Part shown: positions 9,212 to 18,385 of the stretch, one piece after another
Layout: every line of letters begins with the position of its first letter
How positions within the stretch are numbered: position 1 is the first letter of the stretch
Source: an uncultured Lachnospiraceae bacterium
GTDB lineage: Bacteria; Bacillota; Clostridia; Lachnospirales; Lachnospiraceae
Assembly (NCBI GenBank): GCA_947626745.1
Contig: CANQTF010000004.1
Location: forward strand, 1 to 64,000
DNA length: 64,000 bases
Reading direction: 5' to 3'
Notes under the pieces: model-generated
The model's database searches: none
What the model was told of the DNA's origin: nothing
What the model saw: the letters and a program-made list of their open reading frames with translations, nothing else
Program-made: the position numbers and the translations under genes

Positions 9212-10573
9212 ATGAACCTCAGAAAATGGAAAAACCCTCTGATATCCGGCACGCTCATCCTCACGCTGACAGGGCTGTTGAGCCGCTTTATCGGCTTTTT
9301 CTACCGTATTTTCCTCTCCAACATATTCGGTGCGGAAGGCATGGGGATCTATCAGTTGATCTCCCCCGTGCTCGCGCTCTCCTTCGCGCTGACCGTCTCC
9401 GGCATACAGACCGCCATCTCCAAATATGTCGCCGCCGAGACGGGTACCAACGACTACAAGACATCTTTCCGCACGCTGTGGGCTGGCTTCCTTCTCGCGA
9501 TGACGCTGTCGGCCCTCTGCGCCGCCTATATCTATCTGCGCGCGGACCATATCGCCGCGGTTTTTCTGCTGGAAGAGAGGACCGCCCCGCTGCTGCGCAT
9601 CATTGCGCTCTCCATTCCTATGGCGACCGTACACTCCTGCATCAACGGCTATTTCTACGGTATCCGCAAAACAGGGGTGCCCGCCGTGTCACAGTTGGCG
9701 GAGCAGCTCTGCCGCGTCGGAAGCGTCTATCTCATATACCACATTTGTCTGCGCCATGGCATGACCCCCACGATCAGCTTCGCCGTAGTGGGTCTGGTGA
9801 TCGGCGAGGGCGCGTCCATGATCGTGTCCGTCCTGGCGATCCTCGCCCGCGCGCGCAGCCTGTTCCCGTCCGGTCTCATACGCCCTTATTCCGCCGCAGA
9901 CCCGATACCGGCCGCATACCGCCGCATCACCGGGAATCTGCTGCGGCTCGCCGTGCCGCTCTCCGCCAACCGCCTTGTGCTCAACCTTCTGCAGAGCGTG
10001 GAAGCCGTTTACATACCCAACCGTCTCATGGCCTACGGGCTGAACAACGCCGATGCGCTGGGCGTATACGGCGTGCTGACCGGCATGAGTCTGCCGCTCA
10101 TCCTGTTTCCCTCGGCGGTCACCAACTCCATATCTGTCCTGCTTTTGCCGATCGTGTCCGAGGCCGACGCAAACGGCAACGATGCCGCCGTCAGGCACAC
10201 CATCATGACCTCTATCCGCTGCTGTCTGCTCCTGGGCTTCGGCTGTACGGCGCTGTTCCTCATGCTCGGACGCACCGCGGGACGTCTGCTGTTTCACTCG
10301 GAGTTGGCAGGGAGCTTCATTCTGACACTCAGCTTCATCTGTCCCTTCCTGTACATCGCCAGCACGCTGAACAGTATCTTGAACGGGCTTGGCAAGACCG
10401 CGCAGACCTTCCTGTTCAGCGTGGCAAGCCTTCTGCTCCGCCTCGCTTTCGTCTTCGCCGCGATACCGCGTTTCGGCATCAAGGGCTATCTGTGGGGCAT
10501 GCTGGCGAGCCAGATGCTCCAGACTGCGCTGTGTACCGTATCGGCATTGCGCATATCGCACAGAGCGCGTTAA
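9212..10573 (+). CDS. spoVB: SpoVB-like lipid flippase (polysaccharide biosynthesis/MVF family)
   Basis: A 453-residue protein with about 12-14 membrane segments of the MOP superfamily. The N-terminus ISGTLILTLTGLLSRFIGFFYR and the following FGAEGMGIYQLI segment are typical of stage V sporulation protein B, thought to flip lipid-linked precursors for spore cortex or wall synthesis. The ATG at 9212 follows GCAGGTGG. Upstream in-frame codons lack family similarity and overlap the divergent mnmA start region. Substrate is inferred from family. A vegetative MurJ-like role cannot be excluded. Confidence 0.85.
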   Translation: MNLRKWKNPLISGTLILTLTGLLSRFIGFFYRIFLSNIFGAEGMGIYQLISPVLALSFALTVSGIQTAISKYVAAETGTNDYKTSFRTLWAGFLLAMTLSALCAAYIYLRADHIAAVFLLEERTAPLLRIIALSIPMATVHSCINGYFYGIRKTGVPAVSQLAEQLCRVGSVYLIYHICLRHGMTPTISFAVVGLVIGEGASMIVSVLAILARARSLFPSGLIRPYSAADPIPAAYRRITGNLLRLAVPLSANRLVLNLLQSVEAVYIPNRLMAYGLNNADALGVYGVLTGMSLPLILFPSAVTNSISVLLLPIVSEADANGNDAAVRHTIMTSIRCCLLLGFGCTALFLMLGRTAGRLLFHSELAGSFILTLSFICPFLYIASTLNSILNGLGKTAQTFLFSVASLLLRLAFVFAAIPRFGIKGYLWGMLASQMLQTALCTVSALRISHRAR

Positions 10574-10582
10574 AAGCCGCAC

Positions 10583-10611
10583 TTGCGCTTCCCAATCCAA
10601 TATACTATAAT
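10583..10611 (+). promoter_or_regulatory. Promoter of aroF
   Basis: TTGCGC (10583-10588), 17-base spacer, TATAAT (10606-10611), 74 bases upstream of the aroF start. No leader-peptide or riboswitch structure is evident between promoter and gene. Confidence 0.65.
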
Positions 10612-10684
10612 ATAGGTGTTTTTGCCATAGGAAACATGAAATACGCATAGAGCAGGAAGCGTTTTGCTTCGGATAGGAGAAAAA

Positions 10685-11713
10685 ATGTCATTCAATTATG
10701 TAGCCAAGCTGCCAACGCCGCAGGAGATCCGGGAACAGTTCCCGCTGCCGGAGCATCTCCGCGCCCTGAAAGAACAGCGCGATGCCGAGATCCGCGACGT
10801 CATCACCGGCAGGAGCAATAAATTCTTGGTCATCATCGGCCCTTGCTCCGCAGACAATGAGGAGGCCGTGTGCGACTATGTGAGCCGTCTGGCCCGCGTC
10901 AACGAGCAGGTGAAGGACAGGCTGATCCTGATCCCGCGGATCTATACCAACAAGCCCCGCACCACCGGGGAAGGGTACAAGGGCATCGTGAGCCAGCCCG
11001 ACCCGGAGAAGAAGCCCGATTTCAGGAGCGGCCTGATCGCCATGCGCAAGATGCACATACGCGCTATCGAAGAGTCCGGGCTGACCGCGGCCGACGAGAT
11101 GCTCTACCCCGACAACTGGGGATATGTGGAGGATATCCTTTCCTACGTCGCCATTGGCGCGCGCTCCGTGGAGGACCAGCAGCATCGGATGACCGTCAGC
11201 GGCTTCGACATTCCCGCCGGCATGAAGAATCCGACCAGCGGCACGCTCTCCGTCATGCTCAATTCTATCTATGCGGCACAACACCCCCACGCTTTCATCT
11301 ACCGGGGGTTCGAGGTGAACACGGGCGGCAATCCGCTGGCCCACGCCGTACTGCGCGGCTCCGTGAACAAGCACGGCAGGAGCCTCCCCAACTATCACTA
11401 TGAGGATCTCGCCATGCTCCACTCGCTCTACCACGAGTTCGATCTGGTGAACCCCGCTTGCATCATCGACGCAAACCACAACAATTCCAACAAGGAATAC
11501 GCGCAGCAGATCCGCATCGTCAAGGAAGTCATGCACAGCCGGAAGTTAAACGGCGATATCCACAATATGGTCAAGGGCGTCATGGTGGAAAGCTATATCG
11601 AAGAGGGCAGTCAGAAGATCGGCGAGGGCGTCTACGGCAGATCTATCACCGATCCGTGTCTGGGCTGGGAGGCTTCGGAGAGACTGATCTACGATATCGC
11701 GGAATACGAGTAA
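10685..11713 (+). CDS. aroF: 3-deoxy-7-phosphoheptulonate synthase (DAHP synthase, class I)
   Basis: First step of the shikimate pathway: phosphoenolpyruvate plus erythrose-4-phosphate gives DAHP. The 342 residues match the AroF/G/H family. IIGPCSADN, PRIYTNKPRTTGEGYKGI (PEP and metal site), EMLYPDNWGYVEDILSY and DANHNNSNKEY are visible. The ATG at 10685 lies seven codons inside the open frame and follows TAGGAG. Its own promoter and a bidirectional terminator make it a single-gene unit. The N-terminal segment needed for feedback inhibition is present, but the inhibiting amino acid cannot be told. Confidence 0.95.
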   Translation: MSFNYVAKLPTPQEIREQFPLPEHLRALKEQRDAEIRDVITGRSNKFLVIIGPCSADNEEAVCDYVSRLARVNEQVKDRLILIPRIYTNKPRTTGEGYKGIVSQPDPEKKPDFRSGLIAMRKMHIRAIEESGLTAADEMLYPDNWGYVEDILSYVAIGARSVEDQQHRMTVSGFDIPAGMKNPTSGTLSVMLNSIYAAQHPHAFIYRGFEVNTGGNPLAHAVLRGSVNKHGRSLPNYHYEDLAMLHSLYHEFDLVNPACIIDANHNNSNKEYAQQIRIVKEVMHSRKLNGDIHNMVKGVMVESYIEEGSQKIGEGVYGRSITDPCLGWEASERLIYDIAEYE

Positions 11714-11737
11714 GCCCTCGGGCTTCACGCATACACA

Positions 11738-11777
11738 CAAAAAAGGCATGGGTGCTTTCGAGACGAACCCATGCCTT
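11738..11777. terminator. Bidirectional terminator between aroF and xerD
   Basis: Perfect 11-bp stem AAGGCATGGGT (11743-11753)/ACCCATGCCTT (11767-11777) with A-run 11739-11744 on one side and a T-rich tail on the other, between two convergent genes. Confidence 0.85.
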
Positions 11778-11797
11778 CTCTTATCTTGCAGACTTTG

Positions 11798-12682
11798 CTA
11801 TCCCCGCGGGTGCGCCTTGGCGTACACCTCGCGTATGTGGTTGTGGTTCAGGTGCGCGTAGATCTGGGTCGTGGAGATATCCGAGTGCCCCAGCATCTCC
11901 TGCACGCTCCTGAGATCCGCGCCGTTCTCCACCAAATGCGCCGCGAAAGAATGCCGGAGCGTGTGCGGCGTGATGTCCGCCTTGATGTCCGCCTTCTTCG
12001 CGTAATATTTGATCAGCTTCCAAAATCCCTGTCTGCTCATAGGCTGCCCCGAACAGTTCGCAAAGAGCACATCGGACGCCTTGTTCTCCAGCATCTCGTC
12101 CCTCGTTCCGTCCAAGTACCTTGTGAGCGCGTTTTTCGCCGCCGTCCCGAAGGGAATGATCCTCTCCTTGTTGCGGTCGCGGCACAGGATAAAATTCATC
12201 GACATATTGACGTCGGAGAGTTTGAGCGTGATCAGCTCCGTCACGCGGATACCCGTCGCGTAGAGCAACTCCAGCATCGCTTTGTCCCGTATCTCTTTCG
12301 GGGAGTTGCCGGCCGGCTGTTCCAAGAGCCGGACCACCTCGTCGGGCGACATGATCTCCGGGATCTTCTTCTCGATCTTCGGCGCTTTGAGCGATTCCGC
12401 CAGATCCTCCGCCACCATGCCCTCCTGCAGCATATAGTGATAGAACGCTTTCAGCGAAGCGACGTTTCTGGATACCGTCGCCGCTGCGAAATGATTGTCT
12501 TCCAGATACTTCACGTAGTCCGCCAGATCCTGTCTGGACACGGCGGCCGCCTCGCTGATCCCGCGGGCCTCCATGAAATGCAGAACCTTCTCCAAGTCGC
12601 GCCTGTATGACATCTCCGTGTTGGCGGATGTGCCTTTTACATTATGTAAATATGTGATGAATGCGTTGATCTCTTTTTCCAT
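11798..12682 (-). CDS. xerD: Site-specific tyrosine recombinase XerD
   Basis: Resolves chromosome dimers at dif together with a partner. The product is 294 residues. An N-terminal SAM-like DNA-binding domain covers about 1-100. The catalytic domain shows ATGIRVTELITLKLSD (first Arg), HTLRHSFAAHLVENGADLRSVQEMLGH (His-x-x-Arg and second His) and the nucleophile Tyr in STTQIYAHLN. The upstream in-frame start would be TTG; the ATG at 12682 fits family length better. There is no adjacent integration site or phage gene, so this is a housekeeping recombinase. Confidence 0.9.
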   Translation of the reverse strand: MEKEINAFITYLHNVKGTSANTEMSYRRDLEKVLHFMEARGISEAAAVSRQDLADYVKYLEDNHFAAATVSRNVASLKAFYHYMLQEGMVAEDLAESLKAPKIEKKIPEIMSPDEVVRLLEQPAGNSPKEIRDKAMLELLYATGIRVTELITLKLSDVNMSMNFILCRDRNKERIIPFGTAAKNALTRYLDGTRDEMLENKASDVLFANCSGQPMSRQGFWKLIKYYAKKADIKADITPHTLRHSFAAHLVENGADLRSVQEMLGHSDISTTQIYAHLNHNHIREVYAKAHPRG

Positions 12683-12889
12683 GCAACCGGAAACCTTTCC
12701 CTGCGCGACCCCTCTTATGTAAATCAATTTATCGCCTGACTAACATTATAATCAGAATTTTCGAGAAAAGCAAATGGAATTTTTGTTGATTTTATGGGCT
12801 TTTTAGCCATTTTTTATCAAAAACACAACATATCGGCAAGGCTGTATTTTATGTCTACTATATGTTGCAAAACTGTTTAAAATATTTTT

Positions 12890-13492
12890 TTAAAATATTT
12901 TTAAAATGAAATGCAGCATTTGAGGATTGACATAACATTCCAAGAGGCAGCCCATTATGACAACTGCAACGATGCCCGCCATCTGCAGACCGTATCTGAT
13001 GTATGTCTGCTTGCTGTAGCGCATGTAATGCTCCCTGTAGGGGCTGCGGGCGTACAGCGCCCGGTTGACGCTCACAGCCCAGACGAACAGCGCCATGTAG
13101 GCCGGGATCAGCAGAAGCCCCTGCGGCAGGATCCCCGCCGCCATTAAGAGCAGACCGCGGATACCGTAGCGGATCACCGCGACCGACAGAAGGCAGCCCG
13201 CAGCCAGACCGCAGTAACATATATAGGCGCAGACCGCCGGCAGCCCGATGACCGTAGTGGACAGAAGCCCCAGCATACAGACGGTGACGACTCTGTGGCG
13301 CATGATGCAGGGCAGCAGCCCGCTGCCGTTTGGCATACTGTTTTTCAGGCGCAGGATCATGTCCGCGCCGAACAGCGCGCCGTTTTCGATCCAGGCGTCA
13401 TAGCCCAGATTGACCGCCAGTATCCCGAGAAACAGGCCGATCGTAAAAAGATATATGACATAATAGAAGTTCTTGGATAAAGGCTGCCGCAC
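12890..13492 (-). CDS. spoIIM: Stage II sporulation protein M-like membrane protein
   Basis: A 200-residue integral membrane protein with about five hydrophobic helices (from residue 10, then about 65-90, 95-120, 125-150 and 175-195). In Bacillus, SpoIIM joins SpoIID and SpoIIP in septal peptidoglycan degradation during engulfment. I place the start at GTG 13492 because GGGGAG lies just before it and the product then has family length; the frame upstream lacks ATG and family similarity. The last codons and downstream bases are extremely A+T-rich. It is separated from the NUDIX gene by a strong terminator. Confidence 0.78.
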   Translation of the reverse strand: MRQPLSKNFYYVIYLFTIGLFLGILAVNLGYDAWIENGALFGADMILRLKNSMPNGSGLLPCIMRHRVVTVCMLGLLSTTVIGLPAVCAYICYCGLAAGCLLSVAVIRYGIRGLLLMAAGILPQGLLLIPAYMALFVWAVSVNRALYARSPYREHYMRYSKQTYIRYGLQMAGIVAVVIMGCLLECYVNPQMLHFILKIF

Positions 13493-13617
13493 TTCCGCTC
13501 TCCCCTTTTTGCCTGTCGTTGTCCCATGCTTTGCTGTCCTATATATATGATGCGGCCGCGCCGCGCATGACTGATCGGAAGACAAACTTTGTCCCGTCCG
13601 CCGCAGACGATCTCCGC

Positions 13618-13667
13618 AAAAAAAGAGCGCCGCAGACGGTCCGCTCCGACCCTGCGATGCGCTCTTT
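13618..13667 (-). terminator. Intrinsic terminator after the NUDIX gene
   Basis: Stem AAAGAGCGC (13622-13630)/GCGCTCTTT (13659-13667) with an inner CGCAG/CTGCG pairing. The A-run at 13618-13624 becomes a T-run on the minus strand. Confidence 0.85.
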
Positions 13668-13700
13668 GGTTTGTGATGCCGTATTCTTTTCCCCGACAGC

Positions 13701-14240
13701 CTACTTGGCCCGATATTTATTGTAGTACGCCAGGATCGCCGCAACGGTCTTGCCGTCCTGTATCTTACAGTCGTAGACCATCTGCACAAGCTCTTCGATG
13801 TCATGGCTCTCCACGTCCAGAAACTCGTCCTCGTCCAGATGCTGACGGCTCCTCTGCAGATCCGTGGCCAGATAGATGTCGATCTTCTCGTCGCAGAAGG
13901 CGACCGTCGTGCAGATCGTCAAAAGCAGTTCCAGCTTGCCCGCAGTATAACCGGCCTCCTCCTCCAGCTCCCGCGCCGCAGCGATGTCCGTCGGTTCGTC
14001 CGCCCCGTTCAGACCGCCCGCGGGGATCTCAAGCGTCTCCCTGTTCAGCGCGTTCCTGTACTGCCTTACCATGAGAAGTCTGCCGTCTTCTTTCACGGCG
14101 ACCACCGCCGCCGCGCCCTTATGCTTGATATAGTCCCACTTGGCCACATTGCCGTTGGGGATTTTGATCGTATCCTGATAATAGTCGATGATAGCGCCTT
14201 TATGTATCAGTTCTCTGCCGATACGTTCATATTTTTCCAT
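13701..14240 (-). CDS. NUDIX hydrolase, ADP-ribose pyrophosphatase type
   Basis: A 179-residue enzyme expected to cleave ADP-ribose or related sugar nucleotides. It has a canonical NUDIX box: GGLNGADEPTDIAAARELEEEAGY region, with G-x5-E-x7-REUxEExGU satisfied around residues 82-105. The N-terminus GRELIHKGAIIDYYQD resembles the ADPRase dimerisation strand. The ATG at 14240 is 20 bases after the stop of the aspartate aminotransferase gene and has GAGG upstream. The two are likely cotranscribed and end at the terminator at 13618-13667. Confidence 0.9.
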   Translation of the reverse strand: MEKYERIGRELIHKGAIIDYYQDTIKIPNGNVAKWDYIKHKGAAAVVAVKEDGRLLMVRQYRNALNRETLEIPAGGLNGADEPTDIAAARELEEEAGYTAGKLELLLTICTTVAFCDEKIDIYLATDLQRSRQHLDEDEFLDVESHDIEELVQMVYDCKIQDGKTVAAILAYYNKYRAK

Positions 14241-14260
14241 AACAGATACCTCAGATCGTC

Positions 14261-15547
14261 TTACTTCGCCAACAGTTTCTCCACACTCACTAACTTCACG
14301 CACAGCACAAACAGATCGGACGCCTCGGCCATCTCCTCCGCCGTCGGATAAGTCGGCGCAATACGGATATTGCTGTCCTTGGGATCGCTGCCGTAGGGGA
14401 AGGTGGCCCCCGCGCCTGTCAGCACGACGCCGGCTTCCTTACACTTTGCCACGATCGCTTTCGCGCAGCCCTCCATCGCATCGAAGGAGATAAAGTAACC
14501 GCCGTTCGGTCTCGTCCACTCTCCGATGCCAAGCCCGCCCAACTCTCTGTCGAGCACCGCGAGCACCGCCGCGAATTTGGGTCTGAGGATAGCGGCATGT
14601 CTGCGCATATGCGCCTTCAGTCCTTCCAGATCCTTGAAATACCTCGCATGGCGGAGCTGGTTGATCTTGTCGTGGCCGATAGTCTGTATCGTCATGGAGC
14701 GCTTTGCCTCCTCGATGTTTGCCTTGGAGGACGCAAACGCCGCGATGCCCGCACCCGAAAAGCTGATCTTGGAGGTGGAAGCGAACTCGTATACCATATC
14801 GGGATTGCCGGCCTTCTCGCACTCGCTCAGGATCTCGAGGATCTCGTCCTGCCTGTCATCATACAGATGATGAACCGCATAGGCGTTATCCCAATAGATT
14901 CTGAAATCCTTCGCCGCCGGTTTCAGCGCGGCAAACCGCCTGACCGTCTCGTCCGAGTAAGAATACCCCTGCGGATTGGAATATTTCGGCACGCACCAGA
15001 TACCCTTGACCGTCTCGTCCTCGGAGACATACTTCTCTACCATATCCATGTCCGGCCCTGTGGGTGTCATCGGGATCGTGATCATCTCGATGCCGAAATG
15101 CTGCGTGATCGCAAAATGCCTGTCATAACCCGGCGCGGGACATAAGAACTTCACCTTGTCAAGTCTGCACCACGGCGTATTTCCAAGCACGCCGTGCGTC
15201 ATCGCGCGGGAGACCGTATCGTACATAATGGACAGGCTCGCGTTGCCGTAGACGATCACATTCTCCGCCGGCACGCCGCCCATAACGTCCGCCATCAGAT
15301 GCTTTGCCTCCGGAATACCGTCCATTCCACCGTAATTCCTCGTATCCAGCCCGTTCTCGGACTTCATATCGGACTCGGAGGTCAGCGCATCCATGAGTCC
15401 CATCCCCATATCAAGCTGCGCAGGGGTCGGCTTTCCTCTGGACATATCCAGTTTCAGTCCCTTTCCTTTCGCGTCCTCAAACTGTCTGTCAAGTTCCGCC
15501 TTCAGCGCGAGAAGCTCTTCTCTGCTCATCTCTCTGTACAGTTTCAT
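14261..15547 (-). CDS. Aspartate aminotransferase, type Ic-like
   Basis: PLP-dependent transamination, probably of aspartate and 2-oxoglutarate. The 428 residues fit the type Ic aspartate aminotransferase family. MSRGKPTPAQLDM, the VIVYGNASLSIMYD cofactor-phosphate region, CPAPGYDRHF, PKYSNPQGYSYSD, DNAYAVHHL, and ASTSKISFSGAGIAAFASS (PLP-binding Lys in STSKISF) are visible. The C-terminus contains NIRIAPTYP with the substrate Arg. It heads a two-gene unit with a NUDIX gene. A promoter and a GntR-type palindrome lie upstream. Confidence 0.88.
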   Translation of the reverse strand: MKLYREMSREELLALKAELDRQFEDAKGKGLKLDMSRGKPTPAQLDMGMGLMDALTSESDMKSENGLDTRNYGGMDGIPEAKHLMADVMGGVPAENVIVYGNASLSIMYDTVSRAMTHGVLGNTPWCRLDKVKFLCPAPGYDRHFAITQHFGIEMITIPMTPTGPDMDMVEKYVSEDETVKGIWCVPKYSNPQGYSYSDETVRRFAALKPAAKDFRIYWDNAYAVHHLYDDRQDEILEILSECEKAGNPDMVYEFASTSKISFSGAGIAAFASSKANIEEAKRSMTIQTIGHDKINQLRHARYFKDLEGLKAHMRRHAAILRPKFAAVLAVLDRELGGLGIGEWTRPNGGYFISFDAMEGCAKAIVAKCKEAGVVLTGAGATFPYGSDPKDSNIRIAPTYPTAEEMAEASDLFVLCVKLVSVEKLLAK

Positions 15548-15616
15548 CTCTGTGTCGATACTCCTTTCAAGGGCGCCATGCTTTCAGATCACAGGCAGCC
15601 GTCTCTGTATTGGATA

Positions 15617-15672
15617 ATTGTATACAATCATACACCGCTACCTATTCTACTACAGTTTCTCCCATTTCACAA
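15617..15672 (-). promoter_or_regulatory. Aminotransferase promoter with a GntR-type palindrome
   Basis: Minus strand TTGTGA (15672-15667), 17-base spacer, TAGAAT (15649-15644). About 15 bases further on lies the perfect palindrome ATTGTATACAAT (15617-15628), with the GTnnnAC core typical of FadR-subfamily GntR operators. No GntR gene is in the window. Confidence 0.5.
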
Positions 15673-15703
15673 GTATGTAGATAAAACAATTTCTAAATAA
15701 TTA

Positions 15704-15731
15704 TAACCCCGCAGATTTCTCTGCGGGGTTA
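15704..15731 (-). terminator. Intrinsic terminator after rny
   Basis: Perfect 12-bp stem TAACCCCGCAGA (15704-15715)/TCTGCGGGGTTA (15720-15731), followed on the minus strand by an A/T-rich tail, seven bases past the rny stop. Confidence 0.85.
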
Positions 15732-15737
15732 CGCATA

Positions 15738-17285
15738 CTATTTCGCATAGTCGATGACACGGCTCTCTCGGATGACATTGACCTTGATCTGTCCGGGATA
15801 TTCCAGCTCTGCCTCTATCTGCTTTGAGATATTTCTGGCGAGCAGCACCATGTCCGAATCGCTGATCTGTTCCGGAACTACCATTACACGAATCTCTCTA
15901 CCTGCCTGAATAGCAAAAGATTTATCGACACCCTTGAAGCTGTTTGTGATGTCTTCCAATTGTTTTAATCTTGTTGTGTATGTTTCTAATGTCTCTCTTC
16001 TCGCACCCGGTCTTGCCGCGGAGATCGTATCTGCTGCCTGCACAAGACATGCGATCAACGACTGAGGTTCCACGTCGCCGTGATGAGATTCCACCGCATT
16101 GATGACAGTCGGGGATTCCTTATACTTTCTGCAGAGTTCAACACCCAACTGGATATGCGAGCCTTCCATTTCATGGTCTACCGCCTTGCCGATATCATGC
16201 AGCAGTCCCGCACGCTTCGCCATTCTGACGTCCAAGCCCATTTCGGCGGCAAGCAAGCCTGACAGCTGCGCTACCTCAATGGAATGCTTCAAAGCGTTCT
16301 GACCATAGCTGGTCCTGAATTTCATCTTACCGAGCAATCTTACGAGTTCGGGGTGAATGCCATGCACGCCGACTTCCAGCGTGGCCGCCTCACCTTCCTC
16401 TTTGATCATGACTTCCACTTCGCGCTGCGCTTTTTCAACCATTTCTTCGATCCTGGCGGGATGGATACGTCCATCCACGATCAGTTTCTCAAGCGCGATC
16501 CTCGCCACTTCCCTGCGGATCGGATCGAAACCGGACAGGATTACCGCTTCCGGTGTATCGTCTATGATCAGATCGACACCCGTCATCGTCTCGAGAGTCC
16601 TGATGTTACGTCCCTCCCGGCCGATGATCCTGCCCTTCATCTCGTCGTTGGGAAGCTGCACGACGGATATCGTCGTCTCGGAAACATGGTCTGCGGCGCA
16701 TTTCTGGATCGCCGTGACAACATATTCCTTCGCCTTCTTATCCGCCTCTTCCTTGGCCCTGCTCTCCATCTCTTTGATCATGACAGCAGTTTCATGTTTC
16801 ACTTCATCTTCAACAATTTTTAACAGGTAATCTTTTGCTTGTTCGGAGGTCAGTCCTGAGATTCGTTCCAGTTCCTGTAATCTCTGTTCGTTCAGCTTGG
16901 AAATTTCTTCGCGCTGCTTGGCCAACGATTCCTCTCTGTGAACCAAACTCGCTTCCTTTTTCTCGATCGCATCAGCTTTCTTATCGATGTTCTCTTCCTT
17001 CTGCTGTACGCGCCGCTCATAGCGCTGCGCTTCCGCACGGCGTTCCTTGATCTCCTTGTCGAGTTCATTCTTTGTGCGTATGGACTCTTCCTTGATCTCA
17101 AGAAGTGACTCGCGCTTCTTCGCCTCAGCAGTCTTGAGAGCTTCATCGATGATCTCCCTGGCTTTCTCGTCCGCATTGCCGAGCTTCTTCTCCACGACCT
17201 TCTTGCGGTAATTGACCGCAGCGACTGCGGATACCGGCGCGGCGATAACCAGTGTGATGACTACTGCTATCACGACTTGCCACAT
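15738..17285 (-). CDS. rny: Ribonuclease Y
   Basis: Membrane-anchored endoribonuclease that starts mRNA decay. The product is 515 residues. A transmembrane helix occupies about residues 3-24. A long charged coiled coil follows to about 200. The KH domain is marked by [15 protein letters not shown]. The HD domain is marked by [18 protein letters not shown] and [10 protein letters not shown]. The C-terminal domain ends with the conserved [23 protein letters not shown] precedes the ATG. It is monocistronic, with its own promoter and terminator. Confidence 0.97.
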   Translation of the reverse strand: MWQVVIAVVITLVIAAPVSAVAAVNYRKKVVEKKLGNADEKAREIIDEALKTAEAKKRESLLEIKEESIRTKNELDKEIKERRAEAQRYERRVQQKEENIDKKADAIEKKEASLVHREESLAKQREEISKLNEQRLQELERISGLTSEQAKDYLLKIVEDEVKHETAVMIKEMESRAKEEADKKAKEYVVTAIQKCAADHVSETTISVVQLPNDEMKGRIIGREGRNIRTLETMTGVDLIIDDTPEAVILSGFDPIRREVARIALEKLIVDGRIHPARIEEMVEKAQREVEVMIKEEGEAATLEVGVHGIHPELVRLLGKMKFRTSYGQNALKHSIEVAQLSGLLAAEMGLDVRMAKRAGLLHDIGKAVDHEMEGSHIQLGVELCRKYKESPTVINAVESHHGDVEPQSLIACLVQAADTISAARPGARRETLETYTTRLKQLEDITNSFKGVDKSFAIQAGREIRVMVVPEQISDSDMVLLARNISKQIEAELEYPGQIKVNVIRESRVIDYAK

Positions 17286-17399
17286 TACAGGAGCACCTCC
17301 TTATTTAATTTTCATTGTACATGATCTATTCTAGAATGTTTCGGCTTTGTGCATTAGCGTATTACAACATTCTATAATTAGCAAAATTACAACACTTCA

Positions 17400-17428
17400 A
17401 TTCTATACTGTATTTCAAGTTATGTCAA
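17400..17428 (-). promoter_or_regulatory. Promoter of rny
   Basis: Minus strand TTGACA (17428-17423), 17-base spacer, TAGAAT (17405-17400), leaving an untranslated leader of roughly 105 bases before the ATG at 17285. Confidence 0.65.
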
Positions 17429-17453
17429 GTAAAAAGTCGTGAAAAGCACATTG

Positions 17454-17485
17454 AAAAAAGGGAACCGCCCTGAAAGCAGTTCCCT
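17454..17485 (-). terminator. Terminator of the kdu operon
   Basis: AGGGAAC (17459-17465)/GTTCCCT (17479-17485) with inner partial pairing. The A-run 17454-17459 gives TTTTTT on the minus strand, about 30 bases after the kduD stop. Confidence 0.85.
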
Positions 17486-17513
17486 CGTTTCACGCAGTGA
17501 CGTATTTTCCCTT

Positions 17514-18317
17514 TTAGCCGGGCTGTTTGCCGATATAAGCCAGAATACCGCCGTCCACATACAGGATATGGCCGTTGACCGCGTCGGACGCGTCAGATGC
17601 AAGGAACACCGCAGGACCCTGCAGCTCCTCCGGCTTGAGCCATCTGTTGGCGGGTGTCTTCGCGCAGATGAACTGGTCGAAAGGATGTCTGCTGCCGTCC
17701 GCCTGACGCTCTCTGAGGGGCGCCGTCTGCGGCGTCTCGATGTAGCCGGGCCCGATGCCGTTACACTGAATATTGTACTGGCCGTACTCGGAGCAGATAT
17801 TTCTGGTGAGCATCTTCAGACCGCCCTTGGCTGCCGCGTATGCGGACACCGTCTCACGGCCAAGCTCCGACATCATGGAGCAGATGTTGATGATCTTGCC
17901 GTGGCCCTTCTTGATCATGCCGGGGATAACCGCCTTGGACACGATAAAGGGTGCGTTCAGGTCAACGTCGATGACCTGACGGAACTCCGCCGCCGTCATC
18001 TCGAGCATCGGGATACGCTTGATGATGCCCGCGTTGTTGACAAGGATATCGATCACGCCCACTTCCTTCTCGATCTGTGCGACCAGCGCGTTGACCGCCT
18101 CCTCGTTCGTCACATCACACACATAGCCGTGCGCCTCGATGCCTTTCTCCTTGTACGCGGCAAGGCCCTTGTCCACCAGCTCCTGCTTGATGTCGTTGAA
18201 CACGATCGTCGCGCCGGCCTCGGCAAACGCCGTGGCGATCGCGAAACCGATGCCGTAGGATGCGCCCGTCACAAGGGCGATCTTGCCTTCCAATGAAAAA
18301 TTATTCGTAAAGCTCAT
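17514..18317 (-). CDS. kduD: 2-dehydro-3-deoxy-D-gluconate 5-dehydrogenase / gluconate 5-dehydrogenase-type SDR
   Basis: A 267-residue classical short-chain dehydrogenase. The cofactor motif TGASYGIG is at residues 18-25, NNAG follows near 93, the catalytic Ser is in NICSMMSE, and Tyr/Lys are in SAYAAAKGG. The sequence resembles proteins often labelled gluconate 5-dehydrogenase. Adjacency to kduI, kdgK and the KDPG aldolase argues for the KduD role, reducing 2,5-diketo-3-deoxygluconate to KDG. GGAGG precedes the ATG. It is the last gene of the operon, 68 bases after kduI and before a terminator. Confidence 0.85.
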   Translation of the reverse strand: MSFTNNFSLEGKIALVTGASYGIGFAIATAFAEAGATIVFNDIKQELVDKGLAAYKEKGIEAHGYVCDVTNEEAVNALVAQIEKEVGVIDILVNNAGIIKRIPMLEMTAAEFRQVIDVDLNAPFIVSKAVIPGMIKKGHGKIINICSMMSELGRETVSAYAAAKGGLKMLTRNICSEYGQYNIQCNGIGPGYIETPQTAPLRERQADGSRHPFDQFICAKTPANRWLKPEELQGPAVFLASDASDAVNGHILYVDGGILAYIGKQPG

Positions 18318-18385
18318 GATAAAATCCTCCGTTATTCTTGAATGAAATTGCGCTGCGGATCTCAGAGAATCCCTCTGATCCCGTC

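Noticed and set aside
11798-12682. Tyrosine recombinase as an integrase marking a mobile element
   Set aside because: Sequence and length are those of chromosomal XerD, and flanking genes are housekeeping with no repeats suggestive of att sites.
12840-12905. A+T-rich AAAATATTTT palindromes as an origin or att site
   Set aside because: They coincide with the 3' end of the spoIIM-like gene and lack DnaA boxes or duplicated core sequences.
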